DNA of 56,866 bases from Candidatus Gastranaerophilales bacterium (GTDB lineage: Bacteria; Cyanobacteriota; Vampirovibrionia; Gastranaerophilales; Gastranaerophilaceae), in the NCBI GenBank assembly GCA_944325185.1, contig CALUZA010000014.1, forward strand, positions 1 to 56,866. The letters run 5' to 3'. Of the stretch, positions 25,279 to 34,219 are shown piece by piece (position 1 is the first letter of the stretch; every line of letters starts with the position of its first letter). The translations under genes and the position numbers were made by a program. The notes under the pieces were generated by a model that saw only the letters and a program-made list of their open reading frames with translations, was not told where the DNA came from and made no database searches.

Positions 25279-26412
25279 CTAGAATAAAGGGAAGTTATTT
25301 TTAACCCAATTTATCTCATCTGATTTACCGGCAAAATTGTTTAAATTATTGATTTTTGCCTCATATAAACTATCTAAAATTACGCCAATATTTTGACCTT
25401 GAGGATATCCAAGACGTAATAAATCATCACCCGTAATTTCTAATTTAATATCTTTTATATAAATATAAGATATGACATTTGAATCATCGGTAACATAAAA
25501 ATAATACGCCAAATAAGATAAATCGAATTTTGAAAAAGTCTTTATTATATCAACCTTTTTATTAAAATTAAAAACTTGAACAGATGTTGCTTTTAAAATA
25601 TTTAAACAAAATTCACTAAATTGAATATTATTTAATAAAAACATATTTTTTATCTTAAAAATTTTATCAAAATCAACCGAGATATTTTTATTAGTTAATA
25701 TTTTATAATATTTTTCATATATAAATTCTTTAAAAATATCCAACGCACAATCCAACTGCATTAATTTTTCAAACACAGAAAAAACTCTATCAACACTCAT
25801 TTCATCATATTGAATATTTTTTAAATAGTTTTCAATTAAAACTTTGTCATTTTTTGAAAAATCAAAACCAAACCTATATTTAAACCCTAACCCCCTTAAT
25901 ATTCTTGTGGGGTCATCAATATAACTATTAGAATGTAGCACTTTTAAAATTTTATTTTTTATATCAGACACCCCATCAACATAATCCAACAGTTTATATT
26001 CCAATATGTCATCAGATAAATAAAATTCGCAATATAAAGAATTAACCGTAAAATCACGCCTTAAAACATCTTTTGTAATATCCACGCCGATTTCAACAAC
26101 TTGAGGCAAGCATCCGCTATACGGATATTTTTCAACTCTAGTAGACGCTATATCAAAGATAGTATTATTATATTCAACTTTACAAGTACCAAACTCGCTA
26201 TGTATAGATTTTATTTTTATTAAACCAGGCAATTTATTTGCAAAATCAATAGCATTGCCTTCTACTAAAATATCTATATCTTTACTTGAAATACCTAAAA
26301 TATTATCTCTTACTGCACCACCTACAAAAAAGACTTTTAAATTCTCAATTTTGGCAGTCTTTGCAATTAATTTTAAAAAACTTTCAATTTTTTCATCAAA
26401 TTTAAACTGCAA
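25279..26412 (-). CDS. cca: CCA tRNA nucleotidyltransferase / poly(A) polymerase-type protein
   Basis: A class II nucleotidyltransferase of 377 residues, which adds or repairs the 3' CCA of tRNAs. FVGGAVRDNILGISSKDIDI holds the G-G-x-V-R-D fingerprint and the DxD metal site. LRRDFTVNSL and DPTRILRGLGFKYRFGF follow in family order, then a helical C-terminal domain. TTG is used as start with AAGGA seven bases upstream. The single tRNA in this window (49296) does not encode CCA, consistent with a need for this enzyme. It lies nine bases after accC and ends the efp-accB-accC-cca run. Confidence 0.9.
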   Translation of the reverse strand: MQFKFDEKIESFLKLIAKTAKIENLKVFFVGGAVRDNILGISSKDIDILVEGNAIDFANKLPGLIKIKSIHSEFGTCKVEYNNTIFDIASTRVEKYPYSGCLPQVVEIGVDITKDVLRRDFTVNSLYCEFYLSDDILEYKLLDYVDGVSDIKNKILKVLHSNSYIDDPTRILRGLGFKYRFGFDFSKNDKVLIENYLKNIQYDEMSVDRVFSVFEKLMQLDCALDIFKEFIYEKYYKILTNKNISVDFDKIFKIKNMFLLNNIQFSEFCLNILKATSVQVFNFNKKVDIIKTFSKFDLSYLAYYFYVTDDSNVISYIYIKDIKLEITGDDLLRLGYPQGQNIGVILDSLYEAKINNLNNFAGKSDEINWVKNNFPLF

Positions 26413-26421
26413 AATTTTTCC

Positions 26422-27789
26422 TTATTTTTTAGATAAAACCTCAGGATAATTTTTCTCGATAAAACTTGTATTAAAATTACCGGAAATAAAATTATAATTA
26501 TTTAGAATTTTTTTATGGAAGCCAATTGTAGTCTTAATTCCTGTAATTACATAATCGTTCAAGGCGCGCAGCATTCTTTTTCTTGCTTCATCTCTATCTC
26601 TGCCCCAGCATATAACTTTTCCAACCAAAGAATCATAATAAGGCGGAATAGCATAGCCTGTATAAGCATGAGAATCGACCCTTGTTCCAAAACCACCAGG
26701 GGCAATATAGCCTTCAATTGTACCCGGACATGGCATAAAACATTTTTCATAATCTTCTGCATTTATTCTGCATTCGATTGCATGACCTAAAAGTTTCACA
26801 TCATCTTGAGTATATGAAAGCTTTTCACCTTGAGCAACTCTAATTTGTTCTTTTACTATATCTACATTTGATATCATTTCAGTAACGCAATGCTCTACTT
26901 GAACACGAGTATTCATTTCCATAAAATAAAACTTCTTATTTTTTGGATCGGACTCATCAAGCAAAAATTCTATCGTACCCGTTCCTTCATAATTTATAGA
27001 CTTAGCAGCATTGATTGCGGCTTCACCCATTTTCTTTCTGATATCTTCATTAATCGCAACACTTGGAGCTTCTTCTAAAAGCTTTTGATTTCTTCTTTGA
27101 ATAGAACAATCTCTTTCTCCAAGATGGATAACATTTCCATAGCTGTCGGCCAAAATTTGAACCTCAATATGCCTTGGGTTTTCTATAAATTTTTCAACAT
27201 ACACTTCAGGATTTGCAAATGCACTTTGAGCTTCTGTTCTGCATAAATTAAAAGCATCATCAAGCTCGTCATCAGAACGAACAATCCTCATTCCTTTTCC
27301 ACCGCCGCCAGCAGTAGCCTTAATTATAATAGGATATCCAACTTTTTCAACAAACTTCCTTATAGTTTCAGTATCATTTACAATACCAAGTCCAGGAGTA
27401 ATTGGAACACCTGAGGCTTCCATTGTTGCTCTAGCATTAGCTTTATCGCCCATTTTCATCATAGCTTCAGCCGAAGGACCAATAAATTTTATATGATGTT
27501 CTTCGCAGATATCAACAAAATCAGCTCTTTCAGACAAAAATCCATATCCCGGATGAATTGCATCAGCTCCGGAAGTAAGAGCAACCGAAATCAATGCAGG
27601 TATTGATAAGTAACTTTTGGAGCTTTGCGCAGGTCCAATACAATATGCTTCATCTGCAAGTGAAACATGTAAGCTTTGGCTGTCAGCTTGTGAATATACA
27701 GCTACAGTCGCTATACCTAATTCTCTACATGCTCTGATAATACGAATGGCAATCTCGCCTCTATTTGCAATTAATACCTTTTTAAACAT
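26422..27789 (-). CDS. accC: Acetyl-CoA carboxylase, biotin carboxylase subunit
   Basis: ATP-dependent carboxylation of biotin on AccB, the first half-reaction of acetyl-CoA carboxylase. It has 455 residues, the usual length. KVLIANRGEIAIRIIRACRE at the start, the GGGGKGMR nucleotide loop and EMNTRVQVEH (substrate and metal residues) are clear. It follows accB by 48 bases, in the same unit as efp and accB. The carboxyltransferase subunits accD-accA are in a separate operon at 32.3 kb. Confidence 0.98.
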   Translation of the reverse strand: MFKKVLIANRGEIAIRIIRACRELGIATVAVYSQADSQSLHVSLADEAYCIGPAQSSKSYLSIPALISVALTSGADAIHPGYGFLSERADFVDICEEHHIKFIGPSAEAMMKMGDKANARATMEASGVPITPGLGIVNDTETIRKFVEKVGYPIIIKATAGGGGKGMRIVRSDDELDDAFNLCRTEAQSAFANPEVYVEKFIENPRHIEVQILADSYGNVIHLGERDCSIQRRNQKLLEEAPSVAINEDIRKKMGEAAINAAKSINYEGTGTIEFLLDESDPKNKKFYFMEMNTRVQVEHCVTEMISNVDIVKEQIRVAQGEKLSYTQDDVKLLGHAIECRINAEDYEKCFMPCPGTIEGYIAPGGFGTRVDSHAYTGYAIPPYYDSLVGKVICWGRDRDEARKRMLRALNDYVITGIKTTIGFHKKILNNYNFISGNFNTSFIEKNYPEVLSKK

Positions 27790-27837
27790 AACAATTCCTT
27801 GGCTAAAAGCTATATGCTTTTATATACAGTTTTCCTT

Positions 27838-28290
27838 TTATTCAACATACATTAAAACTTGGCCATATTCAACACTTTGACCATCTTCAACGCAAATTTC
27901 AACTATTTTACCTGAAACTTCCGCTTCGATTTCATTCATAAGCTTCATAGCTTCTACTATACAAACAACCTGACCAGCACTTACAACATCGCCAACCTTA
28001 ACAAAAGGTTTAGCCCCCGGAGCAGGAGCAGCATAAAAAGCACCAACCATTGGAGAAACAATCGGAGTTCCTTTTTTAGCGCTTGTTTTTTCTTCTTTAT
28101 TTGAAGGAACAGAAGCAACAGGAGCAACGGTTGCAGGTGCAACAGTCGGAGCAGCTACAGTCTGAACAACGCCACTAATTTCCTTTCTAACAGTAATTGC
28201 TTGTTCACCATCTTCTAAAACAATTTCGCTTAACTGGTTATCAGCTATTATTTTGGCAATTTTTTCTATATATTCGATTTCATATTTCAT
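27838..28290 (-). CDS. accB: Acetyl-CoA carboxylase biotin carboxyl carrier protein
   Basis: Carries the biotin between AccC and AccA/AccD. It has 150 residues with an Ala/Pro/Val-rich linker in the middle ([18 protein letters not shown]). The C-terminal lipoyl/biotinyl domain carries the biotin-accepting Lys in [10 protein letters not shown]. It lies 12 bases downstream of efp. This efp-accB adjacency is common in cyanobacteria and supports the suggested lineage. Confidence 0.98.
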   Translation of the reverse strand: MKYEIEYIEKIAKIIADNQLSEIVLEDGEQAITVRKEISGVVQTVAAPTVAPATVAPVASVPSNKEEKTSAKKGTPIVSPMVGAFYAAPAPGAKPFVKVGDVVSAGQVVCIVEAMKLMNEIEAEVSGKIVEICVEDGQSVEYGQVLMYVE

Positions 28291-28302
28291 TATTCAGCAT
28301 CC

Positions 28303-28860
28303 TTACACTCTATCTAAATATTCATTTGTTCTTGTGTCAATTCTTAAAGTATCGCCAACCTGTATAAAGAAAGGCACATTAACAACCGCTCCGCCTTCCA
28401 ATGTTGCAGGTTTTGAGCCGCCTTGAGCAGTATTACCTTTTTCAGCCGGAGGAGTATCAATAACTTTTAACTCAACAAAATTCGGTAAATCAATACCAAT
28501 TATTTTGCTGTCATGTAATAAAATTTGAACAGTCATATTTTCCTGTAAATATTTAATTCCATCTCCGACTCTATCAGCAGGAACAGGCAATTGCTCGTAT
28601 GATTCTAAATCCATCATAACAAGGTCATTACCTTCTTTATATAAATACTGCATTTCACGTCTGTCAAGCATGGCTTTTGCAACTTTTTCACCTGCTCTAA
28701 ATGTTTTTTCAACTACTTGTCCTGTTTCAACATTTTTTAATTTTGAACGTACAAAAGCAGCACCTTTACCCGGTTTTACATGTAAAAATTCCACAACAGA
28801 CCATAAACCGTTGTCAATTTCTAATGTTAATCCTGTTTTTAAATCGTTTACTGAAATCAT
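28303..28860 (-). CDS. efp: Translation elongation factor P
   Basis: Rescues ribosomes stalled at polyproline. It has 185 residues in three beta-barrel domains, normal length. ISVNDLKTGLTLEIDNGLW begins domain I, and KPGKGAAFVRSKLKN contains the loop whose tip residue (Lys in PGKGAA) is the usual modification site. The C-terminal IQVGDTLRIDTRTNEYLDR is the EF-P signature. It is first of the efp-accB-accC-cca run, 13 bases after an unknown helical-repeat gene. Confidence 0.98.
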   Translation of the reverse strand: MISVNDLKTGLTLEIDNGLWSVVEFLHVKPGKGAAFVRSKLKNVETGQVVEKTFRAGEKVAKAMLDRREMQYLYKEGNDLVMMDLESYEQLPVPADRVGDGIKYLQENMTVQILLHDSKIIGIDLPNFVELKVIDTPPAEKGNTAQGGSKPATLEGGAVVNVPFFIQVGDTLRIDTRTNEYLDRV

Positions 28861-28873
28861 ATATTATTCCTGT

Positions 28874-29605
28874 TTAACTAATCTTCAAAGTCATTTTATC
28901 ATAAACTTGAATTTTTACATAAAAATTTTGGTCATCTTTTGCTTTTTGTAATAATTCCAAAGGCGGATTATCGATTTTTTTCAGTAATTGCGCAGTTTTT
29001 TCCCTAATTGTATAGTCGTTAAAGTTAATGGTATAATTTAAAATTTCTAATACTTGCGAATTATATTTTCCGCTAAAACAAAAAAACAAAGCTTCTAAAC
29101 TCCAATACAAAGCAAACAATTTTTTATTTTTGGCATGATTTTTTGTGTTTCTTCTGTTTCCGTTGAAAAAATCTTTATTATCTCTTTCATAACATTTAAT
29201 ATCTTCAATTAAGTCTTTAATTTTTACAATTAAATCATGTTCAATATATTTCGCTATTTCTTTTGAATTCAATAAAATCGAACAAATCGAACGCGAAACA
29301 TTAGGATTTATATCAATAATCCCTTTGATAATTTTATTTTTAGAAAACTCATTTAAAAAATACTTCTCGGCAATTGGGCATACATCCTGTAATTTAAATG
29401 CACATGCTTCTCTTAAAGGATTTGAACAATCGGTAAGAAAATTGATTAAAATTTTTGCTTCGTCACAAGAATTAACATGCCCGATATTTATAATCTTAAA
29501 TATTCTGGAAAAATCATCATTATCAGAAACTAAATCATAAAAAAAATTGCCTTTATTCGATTCTTCATCCAAATAATTTTTAAAAATTTCATTAGCCATA
29601 TTCAT
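28874..29605 (-). CDS. Hypothetical protein with HEAT-like helical repeats
   Basis: This protein has 243 residues and no signal or TM segment. It shows repeated pairs of helices with Asp/Asn-Pro turns (SNPLREACAFKLQDV; INPNVSRSICSILLNS; YTIREKTAQLLKKIDNPP), as in HEAT/ARM-like solenoids. No catalytic motif is visible. It lies 13 bases before efp in the same direction and may be the promoter-proximal gene of that run. ATG at 29605 or 29599 is possible; neither has a clear SD. It could bind another protein or nucleic acid. Confidence 0.7.
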   Translation of the reverse strand: MNMANEIFKNYLDEESNKGNFFYDLVSDNDDFSRIFKIINIGHVNSCDEAKILINFLTDCSNPLREACAFKLQDVCPIAEKYFLNEFSKNKIIKGIIDINPNVSRSICSILLNSKEIAKYIEHDLIVKIKDLIEDIKCYERDNKDFFNGNRRNTKNHAKNKKLFALYWSLEALFFCFSGKYNSQVLEILNYTINFNDYTIREKTAQLLKKIDNPPLELLQKAKDDQNFYVKIQVYDKMTLKIS

Positions 29606-29712
29606 AATTAAAACATAACAAAAACTATAAGCAAAAATAAAGCATTAAAATATATAATAAAAATTGACTTTTAAAACATAAAAATTAATTTATTTAATAA
29701 CGGAGGTTTAAA

Positions 29713-29880
29713 ATGGATATAATAAAAAAACTTTTTAACTTTAATGACGACGAAAGTTGCGCAATTGGCCTTTGTAAGTTCAATGATGACTTCTTTAAAC
29801 TTTCAGATGCAAAAGAACAAGTTAAAAAAAGAATCAAAAAAGACGTTACCTTAACCCAAATGCTAAAAAGAAGCATATAA
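29713..29880 (+). CDS. 55-residue small protein with strong ribosome-binding site
   Basis: The ATG at 29713 has a near-perfect GGAGGT six bases upstream, the best SD in this part of the window. The product starts MDIIKKLFNFNDDES, then ESCAIGLCKFNDDFFKL, and ends in a very basic helix (KEQVKKRIKKDVTLTQMLKR). Two Cys lie five residues apart. It lies alone between a divergent helical-repeat gene and a convergent DUF212 gene, one base from the latter's end. No family is recognised; the helical, basic end could bind nucleic acid or a partner protein. Confidence 0.75.
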   Translation: MDIIKKLFNFNDDESCAIGLCKFNDDFFKLSDAKEQVKKRIKKDVTLTQMLKRSI

Positions 29881-29881
29881 A

Positions 29882-30358
29882 CTATAGTGGTAAAAATTTA
29901 TCATAATAATGTACAGCAAAAGGAACAGCAACCCCTAATAACATTCCGCAAAAAACTTCAAGAGGAGTGTGTCCTAAAAGTTCTTTTAAAGCAGCGTATG
30001 GCTTAACTTCATGATTTTTCTGCACAAATTCATCAACAAGCCTGTTTAAAGTTGCCGCTGTTTTTCCTGCTGCCCTACGAATTCCTGATGCGTCTTGCAT
30101 TACAATTAAAGAAAAACCAAGAGAAACCGCAAAAAGCATGGAGCTTATTCCTTCAATTAAAGCTACGGAAGTTGTAAGCGCAATAACTCCTGCCGTATGT
30201 GAACTTGGCATGCCACCTGTGGTTGTAAATATTTTGAAATTTATTTTTTTGTGCGTACAAATATATGTAACAACCTTAATAAATTGCGCAATAGAAGCAG
30301 AAACCAAACCGCTAAATAATGCTTCATACCCCGTATTAAAAAATTGAATTTCCCCCAC
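29882..30358 (-). CDS. DUF212 / divergent PAP2-family membrane protein
   Basis: A membrane protein of 158 residues with four or so TM helices. The family signature GGMPSSHTAGVIALTTSVAL and MQDASGIRRAAGKTAATLNR is present, as is KELLGHTPLEVFCGMLLG near the end. These proteins are distant relatives of acid phosphatase/haloperoxidase PAP2 enzymes and are found in cyanobacteria, plants and Firmicutes. A lipid-phosphate phosphatase role is plausible but not shown. It shares one base with the prenyl synthase gene (start 30358), which makes isoprenyl diphosphates, so a link to undecaprenyl-type lipid phosphates is attractive. Confidence 0.9.
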   Translation of the reverse strand: MGEIQFFNTGYEALFSGLVSASIAQFIKVVTYICTHKKINFKIFTTTGGMPSSHTAGVIALTTSVALIEGISSMLFAVSLGFSLIVMQDASGIRRAAGKTAATLNRLVDEFVQKNHEVKPYAALKELLGHTPLEVFCGMLLGVAVPFAVHYYDKFLPL

Positions 30359-31239
30359 TATTTAATCCTTTTTACTAACATTTCTTCTATATCATTAAAA
30401 ACATCAGAACTTATTTTTAACTCATTCAGTATATCATGATTTCTTTGAATTAAAGAGTAAAATATATTTTTTGCTTTATCAAGTCCAAATGCGCTAACAT
30501 AAGTCAATTTATTTGATATTTCATCTTTACCTGCTGTTTTTCCAAGCTCCGATGTCGAAAGAGTGCAATCAATAATATCATCATATACTTGAAAAAGTAT
30601 ACCGAAATTATCCGCATATTCCTTCAATCTGTTTAGCACATGCGTTTTTACACCTGCAATTTTAGCTCCCATTGTAATTGAACAATTAAACAAAGTGCCT
30701 GTCTTGTATTTATGAATATATTTTAAATTATCAAAATCAATTTTTTTATTTTCAGCTTCAATATCAGCTACCTGACCTGCAACAATTCCCATGGCTCCAG
30801 CTGTATTCAAATAATCTCTTACAACATCAATAACTACATCAGATGAACAATTGCCAGATAATTTATCTATTAAAAGCTGTGCACCAAAAGATATTAAAGC
30901 ATCACCGGCAAGGACAGCAATTGCCTCACCAAAAACCTTATGGTTTGTCGCCTTACCACGTCTTAAATCATCATTATCCATGCAAGGTAAGTCATCATGA
31001 ATCAAACTGTATGCATGCATAATCTCCAATGCACATGCACAAGGAATTGCGTTTTCTAATTTTGCACCAAATAAATTTGCAACTTCAAGACACATAATTG
31101 CCCTAAGTCTTTTTCCATCAAGCAATGTAGTGTAGCGCATAGAGTCCCAAATTATTTTTGAATATGAGGAATTCAAAGAATATTCATCAAAATATTCTTC
31201 TAATTTTTTTACCGTAATTTCTTTATATTTTTGCAACAT
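30358..31239 (-). CDS. ispA: Polyprenyl (farnesyl/geranylgeranyl) diphosphate synthase
   Basis: A trans-prenyl transferase of ~293 residues that condenses isopentenyl diphosphate to C15 or C20 chains. The first Asp-rich motif HDDLPCMDNDDLRRG and the second YDDIIDCT are intact, as is GKRLRAIM. Chain length cannot be read with certainty. I choose the ATG at 31239 (MLQKYKEIT), one base after the rsgA stop, over an upstream TTG. It sits in a tight rsgA-ispA-DUF212 unit. Confidence 0.92.
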   Translation of the reverse strand: MLQKYKEITVKKLEEYFDEYSLNSSYSKIIWDSMRYTTLLDGKRLRAIMCLEVANLFGAKLENAIPCACALEIMHAYSLIHDDLPCMDNDDLRRGKATNHKVFGEAIAVLAGDALISFGAQLLIDKLSGNCSSDVVIDVVRDYLNTAGAMGIVAGQVADIEAENKKIDFDNLKYIHKYKTGTLFNCSITMGAKIAGVKTHVLNRLKEYADNFGILFQVYDDIIDCTLSTSELGKTAGKDEISNKLTYVSAFGLDKAKNIFYSLIQRNHDILNELKISSDVFNDIEEMLVKRIK

Positions 31240-31240
31240 A

Positions 31241-32236
31241 TTAATCAATATCCTTAATTTTTTGTTTTATGGTATTTCTTGCACTTTCTCTCTTTTGTTT
31301 AGAGATTTTTACAACAGTATTTGAACCTGTTTTTTTCTTTAACTCTTCTTTTTTTATACTTCTTTTTGAAATCTTTTCTTTATAATCCTTACATTCTGCC
31401 AAAAAAGCAAGATAACTTCTATATCTTACATCATCAATCTTATCAAGATTATCATAAATAGAACAAATATTCTCTTCCTTTACATCATGTAAACAATTTG
31501 AAAACTTACATCCACCCTTAAATTGCTTCATATCATCAAATAAATCAATAAGTTCAGCAGGAAGAATAAAATCAAATTTTAAATTCGAAAAACCCGGAGT
31601 ATCGGCAATTCTGAAATTTTCACACTCAATTATTTCAACATGCCTTGTAGTATGAGCTCCTCTTAATGTTTTTTTTGAAACCTCACCCACTCTAAGTGAC
31701 ACACTTGGATTAAGAGCATTCAAAAGAGTTGATTTGCCGACTCCTGACATGCCAACCATTACAATAGTCTTATTTTTGATATAATCACTTAATTCCTTAA
31801 GTCCTATCTTATTTTTTGCACTTATAAAAAATAAAGTATAATCTAGTTTTTGATAAATACTTTTAATCTTTTTTATTGTTAATTCCAATTCATTATCCAA
31901 ATCTTCTTTATTAAAACAAATTGCACACTCAATATTAAAGTATTTTAAATATGTTAAATATCTGTTTAGTTGAACTAAATCAAGCTCCGGTTCTTTAAGA
32001 GAACATACAACAAGCGCTAAATCAACATTTGCAACCTTTGGACGAGAAATAAAATTTTTTCTTTTTAATAACTTAGAAATAAAGCCCTTATCAGAACTTA
32101 GTTCAACATAATCTCCAACTCGAACATCTGCTTTTTGTTTTTTTAAAGTATCCTTTAATTTGCAAACAAACTCTTCATGTTCAAAATTCTTAACATAATA
32201 AAAATCCGAATGTATTTTATATACTTGCGCTTGCAT
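31241..32236 (-). CDS. rsgA: Ribosome small subunit-dependent GTPase RsgA
   Basis: A circularly permuted GTPase acting in late 30S maturation, 331 residues. An OB-fold precedes the G domain (G4 CFNKED, then G1 GMSGVGKSTLLNAL, G3 DTPGFSN). A C-terminal zinc module, CKFSNCLHDVKEENICSIYD, completes the RsgA layout. The C-terminal tail is highly basic (KEELKKKTGSN, KISKQKRESARNTIKQK), suited to rRNA contact. It is the first gene of the unit with ispA. Confidence 0.96.
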   Translation of the reverse strand: MQAQVYKIHSDFYYVKNFEHEEFVCKLKDTLKKQKADVRVGDYVELSSDKGFISKLLKRKNFISRPKVANVDLALVVCSLKEPELDLVQLNRYLTYLKYFNIECAICFNKEDLDNELELTIKKIKSIYQKLDYTLFFISAKNKIGLKELSDYIKNKTIVMVGMSGVGKSTLLNALNPSVSLRVGEVSKKTLRGAHTTRHVEIIECENFRIADTPGFSNLKFDFILPAELIDLFDDMKQFKGGCKFSNCLHDVKEENICSIYDNLDKIDDVRYRSYLAFLAECKDYKEKISKRSIKKEELKKKTGSNTVVKISKQKRESARNTIKQKIKDID

Positions 32237-32275
32237 ACCTTTATATTAATTAAAAATTTTACGATTAGCAATGTT

Positions 32276-32305
32276 TTGTATGGTTTTTTTATTTTATATT
32301 ATAAT
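32276..32305 (+). promoter_or_regulatory. Promoter candidate for the accD-accA-flagellar run
   Basis: TTGTAT (32276-32281), 18 bases, and a perfect TATAAT (32300-32305). It would start transcription about 26 bases before the accD ATG. It is the only clear promoter seen upstream of the 11-kb co-directional run, although internal promoters may exist. Confidence 0.55.
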
Positions 32306-32337
32306 TTAGATAAATTACTTGGTGAGGATACTAAATT

Positions 32338-33204
32338 ATGACTTTAACCGATTGGTTTAACAAAAGAAAAATGCAACAAATTGCAGCAAGAGATAACGAT
32401 GTTCATATTGATGATTCTGTAGGAAAACTTTGGACGCTATGTTACAACTGTTCAAGTCAACTTCCAAAAAAAGACCTGGAAAATAATCTTATGGTTTGTC
32501 CAAATTGCGACTATCATTTCAGAATTGGCGCAAAAGACAGAATCAAACTTATTGCCGACGAAGGCAGTTTTGTCGAAATGTTTTCAAATATCAAACCTTG
32601 TGATCCTTTAGAATTTGTCGACACGCAAAGCTATAAACTGCGTCAAGAACAGGCACATGAAAAATCAGGGCTTGACGATGCAGTTATAACAGGCACATGC
32701 CTGATTTCCGGTCAAAAAGCAGTCATAGCTGTTATGGATTTTGACTATATGGGCGGATCTATGGGTTCTGTTGTCGGTGAAAAAATAACAAGAGCATTAG
32801 AATACGCTCTTGAAAATAAACTTCCGTCAATTGTCTTTACCGCGTCAGGCGGCGCAAGAATGCAAGAAAGTGCATTGAGTTTGATGCAAATGGCAAAAAC
32901 AAGCTGTGCAGTTGCAAAATTAAACGAAGCAAAACTGCTATATATTACAGTTCTATGCGAACCGACCTTTGGCGGAGTTACAGCCTCATTCGGTACAATC
33001 GGGGATATAATTATAGCTGAAAAAGGCGCTCGCATAGGTTTTGCAGGAAGAAGAGTAATCGAACAAACAATAAGACAAAAACTGCCTGCAGACTTCCAAA
33101 CTGCCGAATATTTACTCAAATACGGTCAAATAGATTTTATAGTTGAAAGAAAAGATATGAAGGAAAAGCTGGCAAAATTAATTGCCTTGCACTCGAAAAA
33201 ATAA
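32338..33204 (+). CDS. accD: Acetyl-CoA carboxylase carboxyltransferase subunit beta
   Basis: Transfers carboxyl from biotin to acetyl-CoA with AccA. It has 288 residues. The N-terminal four-Cys zinc ribbon (CYNCSSQLPK ... CPNCDYHFRI) and the crotonase-type core with FTASGGARMQESALSLMQMA (oxyanion-hole glycines) and GRRVIEQTIRQKLP are standard. GGTGAGG-like sequence precedes the ATG. It lies 10 bases before accA. Confidence 0.98.
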   Translation: MTLTDWFNKRKMQQIAARDNDVHIDDSVGKLWTLCYNCSSQLPKKDLENNLMVCPNCDYHFRIGAKDRIKLIADEGSFVEMFSNIKPCDPLEFVDTQSYKLRQEQAHEKSGLDDAVITGTCLISGQKAVIAVMDFDYMGGSMGSVVGEKITRALEYALENKLPSIVFTASGGARMQESALSLMQMAKTSCAVAKLNEAKLLYITVLCEPTFGGVTASFGTIGDIIIAEKGARIGFAGRRVIEQTIRQKLPADFQTAEYLLKYGQIDFIVERKDMKEKLAKLIALHSKK

Positions 33205-33214
33205 GGATTTTAAA

Positions 33215-34186
33215 ATGAGCGAAAACAATAAAAAAGTTCAAATTCTGGATTTTGAAAAACCAATCTATACCATACAGGATAAAATAGAAGAACTTAAACA
33301 GACAAGCAAAGATACGCACATTAACTATGATGACGAGATAAAAAAATTGGAAGAGCAAACTAAAGTGTATAAAAAAGAATTATATGAAAAATTAGAACCA
33401 TATCAAAAGCTACAAATAGCAAGACATCCTCAAAGACCAAACTTTATGGATTATGTGCATTTTATGTGTGAAGATTTTATAGAGTTGCATGGGGATAGGC
33501 ATGGATATGACGACAAAGCAATCGTGGGCGGACTTGCAAAAATTGACGGTCATAATGTTATGCTTATCGGCACAATGAAAGGTAAATCTACAAAAGAAAA
33601 TCTTGAGTGTAACTTTGGTATGCCACAACCGCAAGGATACAGAAAAGCTTTAAGATTATTTGAACATGCAAATCGCTTTGATTTGCCTATAATTACCTTA
33701 ATAGACACAATGGGAGCATACCCCGGAATGATGGCGGAAGAAACAGGCCAAGGGGAAGCCATCGCTGTTAATTTAAAAGAAATGGCAAAACTTGGAGTTC
33801 CCATTATAGCAGTTATAACAGGGGAAGGCTGCTCCGGTGGCGCTCTTGGTCTTGCTGTTGCAAACAAAGTTATGATTTTAGAACATGCCTACTATACAGT
33901 AATTTCACCCGAAGGATGTGCTTCAATTTTATGGAAAGATGCTTCTATGGCAAAAGTTGCAACTGATGCGCTTAAAATCACCGGTGAAGATCTTTTGAAA
34001 TATGAAATAGTAGACGAGGTTATAAAAGAACCTGTTGGAGGAGCTCACTATAGCGCAGAAGAAATGTCCGGAAACTTAAAAGCTTCCTTATTAAATGCAC
34101 TAAATGAATTTAAAGACATGTCATCTGATGAATTAAGAACTCAAAGATATTCTAAGTTCAGAAGAATGGGCGTTTTTCAACAATAA
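33215..34186 (+). CDS. accA: Acetyl-CoA carboxylase carboxyltransferase subunit alpha
   Basis: Partner of AccD, 323 residues from the ATG at 33215 (AAGGA seven bases upstream). The longer frame from 33182 overlaps accD and adds no family sequence. IARHPQRPNFMDYV, HGDRHGYDDKAIVGG, TLIDTMGAYPGMMAEETGQG and GEGCSGGALGLAVANK are the family blocks. It lies 33 bases upstream of fliP in the same direction with no terminator between them, an unusual link of fatty acid initiation to flagellar export genes. Confidence 0.98.
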   Translation: MSENNKKVQILDFEKPIYTIQDKIEELKQTSKDTHINYDDEIKKLEEQTKVYKKELYEKLEPYQKLQIARHPQRPNFMDYVHFMCEDFIELHGDRHGYDDKAIVGGLAKIDGHNVMLIGTMKGKSTKENLECNFGMPQPQGYRKALRLFEHANRFDLPIITLIDTMGAYPGMMAEETGQGEAIAVNLKEMAKLGVPIIAVITGEGCSGGALGLAVANKVMILEHAYYTVISPEGCASILWKDASMAKVATDALKITGEDLLKYEIVDEVIKEPVGGAHYSAEEMSGNLKASLLNALNEFKDMSSDELRTQRYSKFRRMGVFQQ

Positions 34187-34219
34187 AACTTTTAAAAAAC
34201 AATAAAAGGCAGGTAAATT

